Part shown: one piece after another, positions 1-10,727 of the stretch
How positions within the stretch are numbered: position 1 is the first letter of the stretch
How the letters are laid out: each line of letters begins with the position of its first letter
DNA from: Epiperipatus broadwayi
Lineage: Eukaryota > Onychophora > Udeonychophora > Euonychophora > Peripatidae
DNA length: 64,000 bases
Assembly: GCA_028023455.1 (NCBI GenBank)
Contig: JAQFVV010013300.1
Coordinates: 1-64,000 of the forward strand
Reading direction: 5' to 3'
Translations under genes and position numbers: made by a program
The notes under the pieces: model-generated
Databases searched by the model: none
Told to the model about the DNA's origin: nothing
Seen by the model: the letters and a program-made list of their open reading frames with translations, nothing else

Positions 1-1827
1 CACCGCCGTGCGGTTAAAGACCCCAGCCGCACTTAATTATGTGATCGACCGGTTAACCACCGATGATGATGATTACCACAAGCAAGAAGCCAATATACAC
101 CCTAAAATCGAGTATATATTCTTAATTGAACACTGACATAATAAAATATCATCCCAGCATTATATTTCCCAATTAAACGCTTCTTCTCTGCTGGGCAAAT
201 TATTTGTATCGAATAATTAGTTCTGCCCAGCGCCTGGAATATTTATAAAATTTCCCGGAATTATCACGGTACAGCAGGAATATAAATTATAGCACTTCCT
301 TCCTTTACTCTATTTTACAATACAGACTGGATTTATTTATCCATTTAGCTTACTTTATTTTATTCCTCAATTAATCAACTTGTTAGCTCACTGATCTAAT
401 TTTAATTCACTCTAAGTAGTTATTCGCTTGGTAGAGAAAAGAAAACGCAAATGACTAAGTACTTCCTTTTATAAATAAAATTTAATTTGCAATTCGCTAA
501 TTCTAATTAATAATAAAATCCTAAAACACACATATATATCCACACACTAACATAATAAATACATAAATATACAATAAAGAATATAATTCAAATGAAACAT
601 TAAATAAATTATCGTAACTCAATTGTTACCTTCTCATACATTAATAGATTACAATCATAAGTTCTTTTAATGATAACTGTTCGAAGTGTTGCGCAACTTT
701 TTAATAATTTAGTTCTGACTGATTTCTTATTTCAAATTAATTCTGACATGCATGTATTAATAGTTACCTAGGTATGATTTTTCCAATGTCGGGTCAACCA
801 TCGAGGGGGAAAACCTTCCCTTCTTTTGCAGAGATGGTTGCTCGCTTTTTCAGACGTTCCAGTGAATGGAGTGAGAGTTTATAGTCTTTTGACGTGGGTT
901 TGTTTCCTTTCTAATTCCACATTTTAGTCGGTATTCATCCCTTTAACATTCTACTTCGAATCTCCAGGCAGATCTGGTTCTGTAACGGCGGTCTCTTCTC
1001 GGCAGCATTTTAGTTGTTATAAGTAGTGAGCGAATGGTTAGACGGAGGTAGACCGAGCAAACGCCCGGTGTTTGCCACTAGCCCTCCATGTCAGCGTACT
1101 CTTCTATTATTATTTTTGTTAAATTCTAGCCAGCAAAAAAAACACAACCGGTTACTTCTAAATCAGCTCTGCTTATTCTCTCGCTGTCTTGCTATCGAAT
1201 GTCTCTAATTGCCTCTTTCCTTTTCATTCTTATCTTACCAATCTATCTGGAATTTTTTTTATACAGTTTACATTTTTTCCAATTTCTAATTACAATTTTC
1301 ATTTCATTCTTTTGATACATTTAATATTGAATGCCACTAATTGCAACATTCCTTTTCATTACTTTATCTCGTACCAATCTATTTGGAAATTTGGTACAAG
1401 TTTACATTTTTAATTTTACAATTATAATTAATTTCTTTCATTCTTTTAAATATTGAATGTTACTAATTGCAACATTCCTTTCTCTCACTTTATCTTGTAC
1501 CAATCTATTTGGAAATTTGGTACAAGTTTACTTTTTTTAATTTCACAATTATAATTATTCTTTCGTTCTTTTTACAAGTGATTTTCTTATTTAACAAAGA
1601 AAGAAAGAGACGCGTTCAGTTTTACACCCCTCCCCTTTCCTTTCTAATCTTTCATCATTATTTAGCTTTTCTAATTTCTTTTAAAATAAGTTTTTAGAAT
1701 CCTTTTAACTAAATTTTTTCTTTCTTTTTTTTTTTCTCTATTTCTTTTAACGAAACCCTTCTCTTTATTAATATTATTGAGAATCAATAATATATACATG
1801 CGAGCCTACATTTATGTAGATATCGCA
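1..1827 (-). repeat. 3' LTR of the Gypsy-like element (left copy)
   Basis: This is the downstream LTR in element orientation. It lacks its last 8 bases because the window opens inside it. It starts, on the minus strand, with TGCGATATC, and by comparison with the right copy should end in GTTACA, giving TG...CA termini. It matches the right LTR along its whole length. One substitution is visible (A/G near position 804); the other differences are in the length of G, T or A runs. Confidence 0.9.
1196..1566. repeat. Tandem repeat inside the left LTR, about 126 bp, 3 units
   Basis: Units begin near 1196, 1328 and 1454 and share the phrases CTAATTGCAACATTCC and TACCAATCTATTTGGAAAT. The last two units are close; the first is more diverged. 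Each unit holds a short palindrome around CCAAATTTCC. Small ORFs running through the block are by-products of the repeat. Confidence 0.8.
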
Positions 1828-1848
1828 TTACACCGCTCCCCATTTTTT
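1828..1848 (-). other. Polypurine tract next to the 3' LTR
   Basis: Read on the minus strand, AAAAAATGGGGAGCGG lies a few bases before the start of the 3' LTR, where plus-strand DNA synthesis would be primed. The short pyrimidine-containing TGTAA between the tract and the LTR is slightly unusual. Confidence 0.55.
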
Positions 1849-2128
1849 AAGAATTAAAATCTACTGGAGTTATTTTCTGAGGTCAAGCCATTTTAATTCT
1901 TAACCCCTATCTTCCTTTATTACTATATTTTTTTTTTTTTTCCTTCTTGATATAAATTTTAATGGTACACGTTTAGTATGTATAACTTCCGTATGATGAG
2001 ATTATCTTAGAGAGACAACTAGGTTAAACTATCTGCATTCCATTTGATTTATTTGAACTGCCCAAACACTTTTAATCCCCACCGAACATTATTCTGCACA
2101 GAGAGTTGATTTTTTTTTTTTTTTTTTT

Positions 2129-2367
2129 CAGTAAGACGGATCATGAGCCCAGATCTCTGCTGAGTCCTCATTCTATTTTTAGTTTAATTCTTCGTATCTT
2201 TCCAATACCTTTGGGATTTTCACCCAGTACGACGGATAATGAGCCCAGATCTCTGCTGAGTCCTCATTCTATTTTTTAGTTTAATTCTTCGTATTTTTCC
2301 AATACCATTGGGATTTTCACCCAGTACGACGGATAATGAGCCCAGATCTCTGCTGAGTCCTCATTCT
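2129..2367. repeat. Tandem repeat of about 96 bp, 2.5 units
   Basis: The core GATAATGAGCCCAGATCTCT recurs three times, starting near 2129, 2225 and 2322, with only a few changes; the third unit is partial. It lies in the untranslated stretch between the ORF and the 3' LTR. Similar tandem blocks occur in deleted LTR elements and could form by strand slippage during reverse transcription. Confidence 0.85.
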
Positions 2368-2673
2368 AATTTTTTTATTTATTTTCCTGTCTATCCTTAT
2401 GTGTATAGACAAGATTAACACACACACTCCCTATTTTTTTTTTTTTCTTTTTATGAACGGCAAGACGGCTTGACCAAGCTCAAATGCAATCCCCGCATGA
2501 TTCATACCTGCACACATTTGTCTCAAAATCCAGACCCTCATTCATATATTCGCTACTCTTCGTAGTTCACCCTCCCCCCTACATTTCCATTATCATGTGG
2601 ATTATCGTGTTCAAAGTCCAGGGTCGGTATCCTTTAGTCATCAACAGGTGTTTGTCCAGTTGCTTCTTTTCTT

Positions 2674-3684
2674 TTAGTTCCTATCGGGAGGTTCTTTCTT
2701 TTTTTGGACTAGCCTTAAAGACCGAGCATTGTATGTTCCCTTTTCTTCCACTCCTTGACCCACAACAAAAGCATTATTCCCATATCGTTTTCTTATAGTG
2801 TATGGCCCCTCATAAATAGGTTGGACTTTCTTGAATAGATTTCGCTCTGGGTGACTCACAGGATGCACTCTTATTTTCAAAAATTGATTTACCGTTATTA
2901 CGTTATTGCACCTGCTATCCCCCAAACTTGTCCCTCTCACATTTTTACCCTCTCGTTTTTCCTCCGCCACTGTAGAATCCCGCTTCTCTACGATTCCGGC
3001 TAGCTGGTTTACATCTATACGTACATTATCTACAATTTTCTCATTTTCCTGCCTTATCTCTTCCAATTTCTTTCCCTGCTCTACTTTAAACTCCTCTACT
3101 TTTCGACACACAGTTTCTATTTTATCCTCTAAATGTGCCATCCTTCCCTCTACTTTCATCACAACCTCTTGTTCTAAATTATTTACTTCTCCAGTGAGTC
3201 TCTGCTCTAAGTTCTCGAGTAACTCAGCCTGTCCGTTTAACCTTTCATTCGTGACAAAAATCTGATTTGAGGTTTCTTCAACCCTTTTACTTAACTCTTC
3301 ATTTTTTATGTCGAATTTTTCAACCAACTGTTTTTTCCACTCGTCTATCATCTTTTTATTGTCTTCCTTTAATTCTTTCATAAACCTTTGCTGATCTTCT
3401 ATCATTTTCTTATTTATTTCATCTCTCTGCTCATCTCTTTCCCTTATCTCCTTTATGAACTGCCGTTGATCCTCCCCCATTTTCTCCATCATTTTTATTA
3501 AATTATAAATTTCTATACTAACTTTCGGCTCTTGTTTATCATCATTAATGTCAATTTCATTTCCACTACTGGTTTCTATTTCTCTTTCCCTATCTGTTTC
3601 TCCGGACAATTCCGTTTGTTCTTCACTGGTACTTTTCGTGGTTGCAAGTTGATCGTCCATTTTTGCTTTCGACCTCGTTTGCAT
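2674..3684 (-). CDS. Gag-like coiled coil fused to integrase C-terminal GPY/F tail
   Basis: This ORF has about 336 residues if it starts at the ATG encoding MQTRSKAK; the frame is open 16 codons further upstream but without an ATG. The N-terminal quarter is acidic and Ser/Thr-rich. Then come about 170 residues of charged heptad-like sequence rich in E, K, Q and I, predicted to be a long coiled coil as in many Gypsy Gag proteins. The last 70 residues are different: they include RVHPVSHPERNLFKKVQP and then EGPYTIRKRYG, the GPY/F signature at the integrase C-terminus. An internal deletion has thus removed late Gag and nearly all of Pol while keeping the frame. The leader between the primer site and this ORF is about 725 bases. 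The product may bind parental Gag through the coiled coil; that is inference. Confidence 0.7.
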   Translation of the reverse strand: MQTRSKAKMDDQLATTKSTSEEQTELSGETDREREIETSSGNEIDINDDKQEPKVSIEIYNLIKMMEKMGEDQRQFIKEIRERDEQRDEINKKMIEDQQRFMKELKEDNKKMIDEWKKQLVEKFDIKNEELSKRVEETSNQIFVTNERLNGQAELLENLEQRLTGEVNNLEQEVVMKVEGRMAHLEDKIETVCRKVEEFKVEQGKKLEEIRQENEKIVDNVRIDVNQLAGIVEKRDSTVAEEKREGKNVRGTSLGDSRCNNVITVNQFLKIRVHPVSHPERNLFKKVQPIYEGPYTIRKRYGNNAFVVGQGVEEKGTYNARSLRLVQKKKEPPDRN

Positions 3685-4410
3685 TGACTCTAAATGAATG
3701 TTATCACTGACTAAGTAATTATTTTCTCCCAATTATTATTAAATGCAATACTGTTTATCAACGCTATTTCATATTAGGTACGTTTGCTGGCCTGCCCCGT
3801 CCTCATCCATTAACTCACTTGTTTATGCTGCTTTAAAGATCCCCTTAAACTCACAAGCTTTTATTATTCAAACAATAAAATCTTTTCCCTCTCTTGATTT
3901 TATTTATTTATATAATGTAGATCGTGCCCAGAAAATTTTACCCCGTCTCTTTCTCTCCTTTTTATAAAATTCAGTTGTCTTTTGCTCCACTTTCCCTCTC
4001 TCACCAAGCGATCTTTTATTATTATTCTATATTTTTATCTAAACCTTAGGTCTATTCTACTGTCTCTACAACTACTATATAACTACATATATACGGTTAT
4101 GCCGTCTAATCCTTATTTTAACACTTTTTTCTTTTAACACTATTTTGTCGTTTTTATATATATATTTTTATAATAACACATATAAATTCTTAATTTGAAA
4201 CAAAACCCATTTGTTTTTTAAAAAAAACTTTTTTTTTCTTTCTTTTTTTTTTTTTTTTAAAAAATATTTCTCAGTCTAAATTCGATTTTCCGATTGTTTG
4301 ACTTTATTTAACCTTGCTGTATAGATCACATATGTGTAGATCTATTTTAATCAGGGCGCTATAATTTAATTCAATCTGCTTTTTTTTTTTTTTTTCTGAA
4401 TGTGACAAGA
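3685..4410 (-). other. Leader of the LTR element, no gene
   Basis: This is AT-rich sequence between the primer-binding site and the Gag-like ORF, with long T runs on the plus strand. It would hold the packaging signal in a mobile copy. No ORF here looks real. Confidence 0.5.
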
Positions 4411-4427
4411 TCCCGGACTGGCCCCCA
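4411..4427 (-). other. tRNA primer-binding site (tRNA-Pro-like)
   Basis: On the minus strand, four bases after the 5' LTR, the sequence TGGGGGCCAGTCCGGGA begins with the TGG expected to pair with a tRNA 3' CCA. It closely resembles the proline-tRNA primer-binding site used by some retroelements, with differences only in the acceptor-stem part. Its position fixes the element's orientation. Pairing with the host's own tRNA-Pro is inferred. Confidence 0.75.
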
Positions 4428-4431
4428 AAAC

Positions 4432-6270
4432 TGTAACACCACCGCCGTGCGGTTAAAGACCCCAGCCGCACTTAATTATGTGATCGACCGGTTAACCACC
4501 GATGATGATGATTACCACAAGCAAGAAGCCAATATACACCCTAAAATCGAGTATATATTCTTAATTGAACACTGACATAATAAAATATCATCCCAGCATT
4601 ATATTTCCCAATTAAACGCTTCTTCTCTGCTGGGCAAATTATTTGTATCGAATAATTAGTTCTGCCCAGCGCCTGGAATATTTATAAAATTTCCCGGAAT
4701 TATCACGGTACAGCAGGAATATAAATTATAGCACTTCCTTCCTTTACTCTATTTTACAATACAGACTGGATTTATTTATCCATTTAGCTTACTTTATTTT
4801 ATTCCTCAATTAATCAACTTGTTAGCTCACTGATCTAATTTTAATTCACTCTAAGTAGTTATTCGCTTGGTAGAGAAAAGAAAACGCAAATGACTAAGTA
4901 CTTCCTTTTATAAATAAAATTTAATTTGCAATTCGCTAATTCTAATTAATAATAAAATCCTAAAACACACATATATATCCACACACTAACATAATAAATA
5001 CATAAATATACAATAAAGAATATAATTCAAATGAAACATTAAATAAATTATCGTAACTCAATTGTTACCTTCTCATACATTAATAGATTACAATCATAAG
5101 TTCTTTTAATGATAACTGTTCGAAGTGTTGCGCAACTTTTTAATAATTTAGTTCTGACTGATTTCTTATTTCAAATTAATTCTGACATGCATGTATTAAT
5201 AGTTACCTAGGTATGATTTTTCCAATGTCGGGTCAACCATCGGGGGGGGAAAACCTTCCCTTCTTTTGCAGAGATGGTTGCTCGCTTTTTCAGACGTTCC
5301 AGTGAATGGAGTGAGAGTTTATAGTCTTTTGACGTGGGTTTGTTTCCTTTCTAATTCCACATTTTAGTCGGTATTCATCCCTTTAACATTCTACTTCGAA
5401 TCTCCAGGCAGATCTGGTTCTGTAACGGCGGTCTCTTCTCGGCAGCATTTTAGTTGTTATAAGTAGTGAGCGAATGGTTAGACGGAGGTAGACCGAGCAA
5501 ACGCCCGGTGTTTGCCACTAGCCCTCCATGTCAGCGTACTCTTCTATTATTATTTTTTGTTAAATTCTAGCCAGCAAAAAAAACACAACCGGTTACTTCT
5601 AAATCAGCTCTGCTTATTCTCTCGCTGTCTTGCTATCGAATGTCTCTAATTGCCTCTTTCCTTTTCATTCTTATCTTACCAATCTATCTGGAATTTTTTT
5701 TATACAGTTTACATTTTTTTCCAATTTCTAATTACAATTTTCATTTCATTCTTTTGATACATTTAATATTGAATGCCACTAATTGCAACATTCCTTTTCA
5801 TTACTTTATCTCGTACCAATCTATTTGGAAATTTGGTACAAGTTTACATTTTTAATTTTACAATTATAATTAATTTCTTTCATTCTTTTAAATATTGAAT
5901 GTTACTAATTGCAACATTCCTTTCTCTCACTTTATCTTGTACCAATCTATTTGGAAATTTGGTACAAGTTTACTTTTTTTAATTTCACAATTATAATTAT
6001 TCTTTCGTTCTTTTTACAAGTGATTTTCTTATTTAACAAAGAAAGAAAGAGACGCGTTCAGTTTTACACCCCTCCCCTTTCCTTTCTAATCTTTCATCAT
6101 TATTTAGCTTTTCTAATTTCTTTTAAAATAAGTTTTTAGAATCCTTTTAACTAAATTTTTTCTTTCTTTTTTTTTTTTCTCTATTTCTTTTAACGAAACC
6201 CTTCTCTTTATTAATATTATTGAGAATCAATAATATATACATGCGAGCCTACATTTATGTAGATATCGCA
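4432..6270 (-). repeat. 5' LTR of the Gypsy-like element (right copy)
   Basis: This is the upstream LTR in element orientation, 1839 bp, with complete TG...CA ends. The boundary with flanking DNA is the point where it stops matching the left copy, after ATATCGCA, where AT-rich unrelated DNA begins. An LTR of this length is long for Gypsy-group elements. In non-autonomous derivatives the LTRs carry the promoter and polyadenylation signals, but I could not place these with confidence. Confidence 0.9.
5637..6008. repeat. Tandem repeat inside the right LTR, 3 units
   Basis: This is the same three-unit block as in the left LTR, with identical unit boundaries. The tandem array therefore existed before this insertion and is part of the family's LTR. 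Confidence 0.8.
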
Positions 6271-7077
6271 ATATATTATATATTTTAATATATATATTAT
6301 AAAAACATTTTTTAATTTTAGTTCACTGGATGTTCTCTTTTCTTAAGCACTATTTATGTGTATATTTCATTTTAAATTATTGACATGATTGCATTTTCTA
6401 ATAATGTGTTATGCTAGCAGGTATTCAAATTTATGGTGATGATTAATATGCATCAATCTTGAAAAGAAAACTTTTAAAATAGAAAGTTTTTAATTTGATT
6501 ATCTACGTAAATTATGTGATGCTGGAAAAATAAATCCTGCCTTTATTCAAATTATTTATATAGAATTGCTTGGCATTTTTATAAATAAATAAAAATCACC
6601 AGATTCCACAATTTAAAATCAAATATATAACAGAATACATAATGAGAATGTTTTAAAACCTTATAATATTGTTCATATAATTATTAGTTATTTATAATAA
6701 AAAAATTATAAATATCTGTCTTATTGGTTTGAATAATGTAGTTATTTTTAGTTATGCATTTACAGATTCATATAATAAAATAAATAGTTATAAAACATCT
6801 ATTAACATTTAAAAATAAAGATTACTATGCTAATATTTTTAACTCATGTATAAATCTCCAGTTTACCTGACAAAGATAAGTTCTACCTGCAACATATATA
6901 CAAAATGTGAGAGCTTAGTCACTGTTTTTATGTTGAATGAAATTGTTAATATATAAAAAATGCACTGAAAGAGAATTAGAATCACTGTGATAATTTATTC
7001 ATAAGTAATGTAGTCCTGTGCAGTAAACATAATTGGTTTCAGAGTATATCCATTGAATAGTGAATTTGTTTAATGTT
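6271..7077. other. AT-rich flank, no gene seen
   Basis: Unstructured AT-rich DNA lies between the LTR element and the first LINE fragment. I see no ORF, repeat unit or conserved motif. Confidence 0.5.
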
Positions 7078-7675
7078 ACATTTTAATCATCATCATCATC
7101 ATCAACCATTATCAATCCACTGCAGGATGAAGGTCTCTCCAAGTTTAATCCATCTTCTCCGATCTTTAGCTTCTCTTCTCCACAACACCCCTGCACATTT
7201 TCTTATTTCATCCATCCATCTCACATGTGGTCTCTTTCTGGGTCTTTTACAATCTCTTGGAATCCAGTTTAAAATTTCAATTGTCCATCTATTATCATCT
7301 CTTCTAGCAATATGTCCAGCCCAACTCCATTTCAATCTTTTAATTTTTTCAATAAGGTCAGTAACACCTGTTTGTTGTCTTACCCATACATTGCGTTTTC
7401 GATCTCTTCTTGTTACTCCCAACATACATCTCTCCATACTCCTTTGAGTGGTCTGAAGTCTCTGTATTGCTCTTCTATTAAGTGTCCAAGTCTCAGATCC
7501 ATAAGTAAGAACTGGTAAAACAGAATTGTTAAAAACCTTTCTTTTCAAACACATAGGCATATTTCCTTTTAGTATCAAGTTATTTCTACCAAAAGCACTC
7601 CAACCAAGTTTAATTCTATGATTAATTTCCTCCATTATGTTTCCATCTGTATTAATAATCTAACCAAGGTATTTT
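7078..7675 (-). pseudogene. RTE-like LINE copy A, 3' end only
   Basis: A 177-codon open stretch covers the C-terminal part of a non-LTR reverse transcriptase, after the catalytic core. Recognisable blocks are VLPVLTYGSETWTLNRRAIQ, RSMERCMLGVTRRDRKRN, LKWSWAGHIARRDDNRW and VRWMDEIRKCAG, typical of animal APE-type LINE proteins. A stop and a frame change separate it from upstream homology to IINTDGNIM. The stop codon is followed almost at once by a GAT-rich tail, seen here as CATCATCATCATC. The short 3' UTR and simple-repeat tail fit the RTE clade. The copy is 5'-truncated but otherwise well preserved. Confidence 0.85.
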
Positions 7676-8727
7676 AATACATGCATTTAAATGTAATCAT
7701 TTCCAGATCAATGTACTACCACCATTACAACTATTTAAACAAGAAATACACAACAAAATTAAAAATATAAATGTAAAAATATATATGAAATGAAAAGGTC
7801 TATAATACATGTAAATTCAAAAGTATTTAATAAAAATTAAATTCATAAAAAAAAATTAGTTACTGTTGTTACTTTTTTTAAAAATTGTGATGAATGAACA
7901 ACTGTGTCAGTTACGTTTCATTCACTTAAAATTAAATCATAAAAAACTATTGTGCAGGAAATATTTGAAATTTATAGTCATCTTCTAAATGTGATAAACA
8001 ACCATAAAATGAATAATAATACTAGCTTTAAAATGTTTAGCAGATGTTCGAACTATATCAGCCATTGTTATTTATCATAGTATTAGTATTCATCGATTTT
8101 GCGATTCTAATGACTTAGTTGACATACTAATAATTTATGTACAGTATAAAATTAGAATGTCATTAAAAAAATCATTTCATTCAACTATAGTATCCTAAAG
8201 ATAAAAAGTATTTTTCTGACAGTAATTACTATAAGTAGTTTTGTTATATGTTTTTTTTCTCTCAGTAATGAAAGCTTATTCATCAAAAAAAAAAAAAAAA
8301 CAACAAATACAAATATAGTTAGAAAAAGGCATATGTTTTTTCTGGTTTATATATATATCAACAAAATAATTTCAGGAAAAAATGTAGCTTTTTTATTTTT
8401 AAAAAGTACAATACAAATAAATAGATAAGCAATTTGCACTTTTCTTATATTGTATAAATTAAATAGCATTTAATAACAATGTTAATTTAAAAGACATTTA
8501 CTTAAATGAATTAAATTAACATTATAATAATTTATACACTGTATGAAGTTACAATATATCATTAAAAATAAATTTTATATAGACCAGAATCACAAATATA
8601 AAAAGTACTTATTTTGTATCTGATCAGAAGGTTTTAAAAAGTAAATCCATTATGATGATTTGATTTAGTTAAATTAAATTAATGCTACTACATTATATAT
8701 TTAATTTTCTAACTTTTTTTTTCATAT
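7676..8727. other. AT-rich, no gene seen
   Basis: Contains poly-A/T runs, including an A run near 8285, but no ORF or repeat that I recognise. Confidence 0.45.
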
Positions 8728-8810
8728 GTCAAATGCGTTGACTGGGAAGCAAACCCAGACCAGCTGCTTGGAAGGCAGCTATGCTAACTACTAGGCCACT
8801 AATGTTTGAC
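8728..8810 (-). repeat. tRNA-Gly(TCC)-derived mini-SINE
   Basis: On the minus strand the sequence folds as a tRNA: an A box around GGCCTAGTAGTTAGCAT, an anticodon arm GCTGC-CTTCCAA-GCAGC with anticodon TCC in a 7-base loop, and a B box GGTTTGCTTCC in place of GGTTCGATTCC. The acceptor ends are mismatched, so it is not a working tRNA. The paired ends are extended by GTCAAA on one side and a matching TTTGAC on the other. An A run follows the 3' end, as in retroposed copies. A second copy lies near 29.7 kb. Confidence 0.7.
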
Positions 8811-9434
8811 TTTTATTAACTTAATTAAAATGCATAGTATAATATTTAAAAAAATTATTAAATAATATACATTTCAAATATAGAGAACAATTTTCTGATC
8901 TTTAATGAGACAACTACAGCATGTCGAAAAGTCTTAGATGTTTAATAAGTAAAGCCAATAATTTGAATTATTCAAAATAAATTAGCAACTGAGTCTTACA
9001 AAACTAAAAAAATGTATCACATAATTTAGACAAATAGGAAGGCTTTGAGGTATCTTATTCAGATATGTACTATTCAATTAGGTCATTATACATGTTTGAT
9101 ATATTTATTATCCAAATTTTAATATGAGAAAATAATGTGCTGTATATGATTTGTTCACTGCATAAACCATACAAAACACCACTGTAGATATATATTAAAA
9201 ATTGTGTAACACTAAAAATATAGTAAATTAATATAAACCTATACTAGAATGTTTCAACAGATGCTACAAGTATTTAAAAACACAAAGTCTAAATCACTAA
9301 CTTAGGGTTGTATGATTCACATTTTATATATTTAAATACAGATAGTGCTGTTGAAACATGTTACAATTTGTTTACATTTAGTTACTATATATATATGTTG
9401 ATACAAAGATTTTCATGGGTTGCATATATAAAAG
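8811..9434. other. AT-rich stretch before the Penelope-like element
   Basis: Apart from the palindrome annotated separately near 9250, I see no gene or repeat. Confidence 0.4.
9250..9363. repeat. Palindrome with GAAAC ends, possible Penelope terminus
   Basis: Left arm GTTTCAACAG...AAGTATTTAAA pairs with TTTAAATAC...CTGTTGAAAC about 60 bp away. The arm ends read CTGTTGAAAC outward on both strands. The palindrome lies just beyond the 3' end of the Penelope-like element that starts near 9435, in the same relative position as the palindrome beside the 44-kb element. I infer a terminal structure of that family. Confidence 0.4.
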
Positions 9435-9670
9435 ACATATTTTGCGGGTTCATCCATGTTAACAAATTTAAATATTGATATACCACCATTTTGACTTGAC
9501 CACACAAGTCATCCACTGAGTGATAAAAGGTAGAAAGATGGTTGTAGATGTGCTACAATTACTGATTTGAAAAAAATGTTAAAGTTCCACCAATAGCAAA
9601 AATGCTAAATTAAGAATGTTTTTTTTTTAAAAAAATCTTTCCAAATAGGAGAAAGTTTGCATGTATCGTC

Positions 9671-10727
9671 TCACTTATTGATACAATCTGACCTTTTAAG
9701 TATCTCAATGGCTTCTCTAATTTTGCACTGGTAGAGATTATCACATCTGGATATGATCCTGGTACAAGAAAAATTAATTTTATGATCTGAATCTATAGTA
9801 TGGAGTGAGAGTGCTGATGATGATGAGTGTTGTTTAACTGCATATGTATGCTCATCTCTTCTAACACTGATATGATGATTACTCATACCTATGTAAGAAG
9901 CTTTACAATTTTCACATGAGATTTGATAAACACCATGAGATTCAAGAAGGATTGAATCCTTAGGCTTGGTTATTATATTGCTGATCTTTTGATGAATAGA
10001 AAATGCTGTATCTATATTATAGCATTTTAATATACATCCAATACTCTTTGTAGTTGCTTTTACATATGAAACACAAATTTTAATAGCTGATTTATTATTT
10101 TTTTGTTTCCTATTTTGTCCATTTTGGGCTAGAAATGTTTTTTGTTTTTTTTTATAAATTTATAATTATAACTATTTGCTAACAAAACACTATTAATATG
10201 ATTTATTTCTTCTTTCAGATGTGACTTATCTGAAAGATTAATTGCTCTATTTAAAAGAGTTTTGGCTACAGAAACTATCTGAGTTGGATGATTATTTAAA
10301 TGTAAATATCTGTCCGTGTGTGTATTCTTTTTGTAAATCGAAAAAGTTAAACTATTTGGTGTTCTGGTGACTACAACATCAAGAAAAGGGAGTTTTCCAT
10401 CAGACTCTGTCTCCATAGTAAATTTAATATGAGGATGCATATTATTTAAATGTAAAAAAAATCATCTAATTTATTTTTTCCATGTTGCCATATGACAGAA
10501 GTGTCATCTATGTATTTGAACCAAATGAGAGGTTTTAAAGATGATGATTCTAAAGCACGAGTTTCTATATTTTCCATGAATAAATCAGCTATTACTCCTG
10601 AGATAGGTGAGCCCATAAAGGTACCAAAAACTTGTCTGTAATGCTGTCCATTATATACAAAATATGTGTTCAAGAGACAATGTTTAATCAAATCTATAAT
10701 ATCAATACAGCATTTTCTACTCATCAA
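9671..10727 (-). pseudogene. Penelope-like RT/GIY-YIG protein, 5'-truncated, two frameshifts
   Basis: Three open segments follow in protein order. The first carries RT motif B (TFMGSPISGVIADLFMEN) and motif C (FKYIDDTSVIW). The second has GKLPFLDVVVTRT and TDRYLHLNNHP, the conserved block after the palm. The third has a basic linker and the endonuclease domain with GVYQISCENCKASYIGMS and a downstream R..EH. The breaks fall in a T run near 10460 and an A/T run near 10140, so each may be a one-base slip or an assembly error. The frame of the third segment is open well upstream of its first ATG. The N-terminal RT region is missing because the copy ends at the inversion junction. The protein would prime reverse transcription with its own endonuclease. 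Confidence 0.82.

Larger units (their letters stand above)
1..6270 (-). mobile_element. Non-autonomous Gypsy-like LTR retrotransposon, left end cut by the window
   Basis: Two long direct repeats (LTRs) flank a 2.6-kb interior. The element reads on the minus strand: a primer-binding site lies just inside the right LTR and a purine-rich tract just inside the left one. Only one sizeable ORF remains, a Gag-like coiled coil joined in frame to an integrase C-terminal tail. Protease, reverse transcriptase, RNase H and the integrase core are absent, so the copy cannot move by itself. The LTRs differ by about one substitution plus homopolymer-length changes, so the insertion is very recent, and parental enzymes may still act in trans. 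The target-site duplication cannot be checked because about 8 bases of the left LTR lie outside the window. Confidence 0.88.

Noticed and set aside
1189-1697. Two short plus-strand ORFs in the LTR
   Set aside because: They follow the 126-bp tandem units, repeat the same residues, and lie inside an LTR read on the other strand.
5640-6139. Possible membrane-protein ORFs in the right LTR
   Set aside because: They are the same repeat-derived frames as in the left LTR.
7073-7447. Plus-strand open frame opposite LINE copy A
   Set aside because: It is the complement of the LINE coding strand; the same frame appears opposite copies C and D. The minus-strand reading has clear protein motifs.
8728-8810. 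A true tRNA-Gly gene
   Set aside because: The acceptor stem is mismatched, the T arm has GGTTTGCTTCC, and an A run follows. A second diverged copy near 29.7 kb shows that it is a retroposed family.
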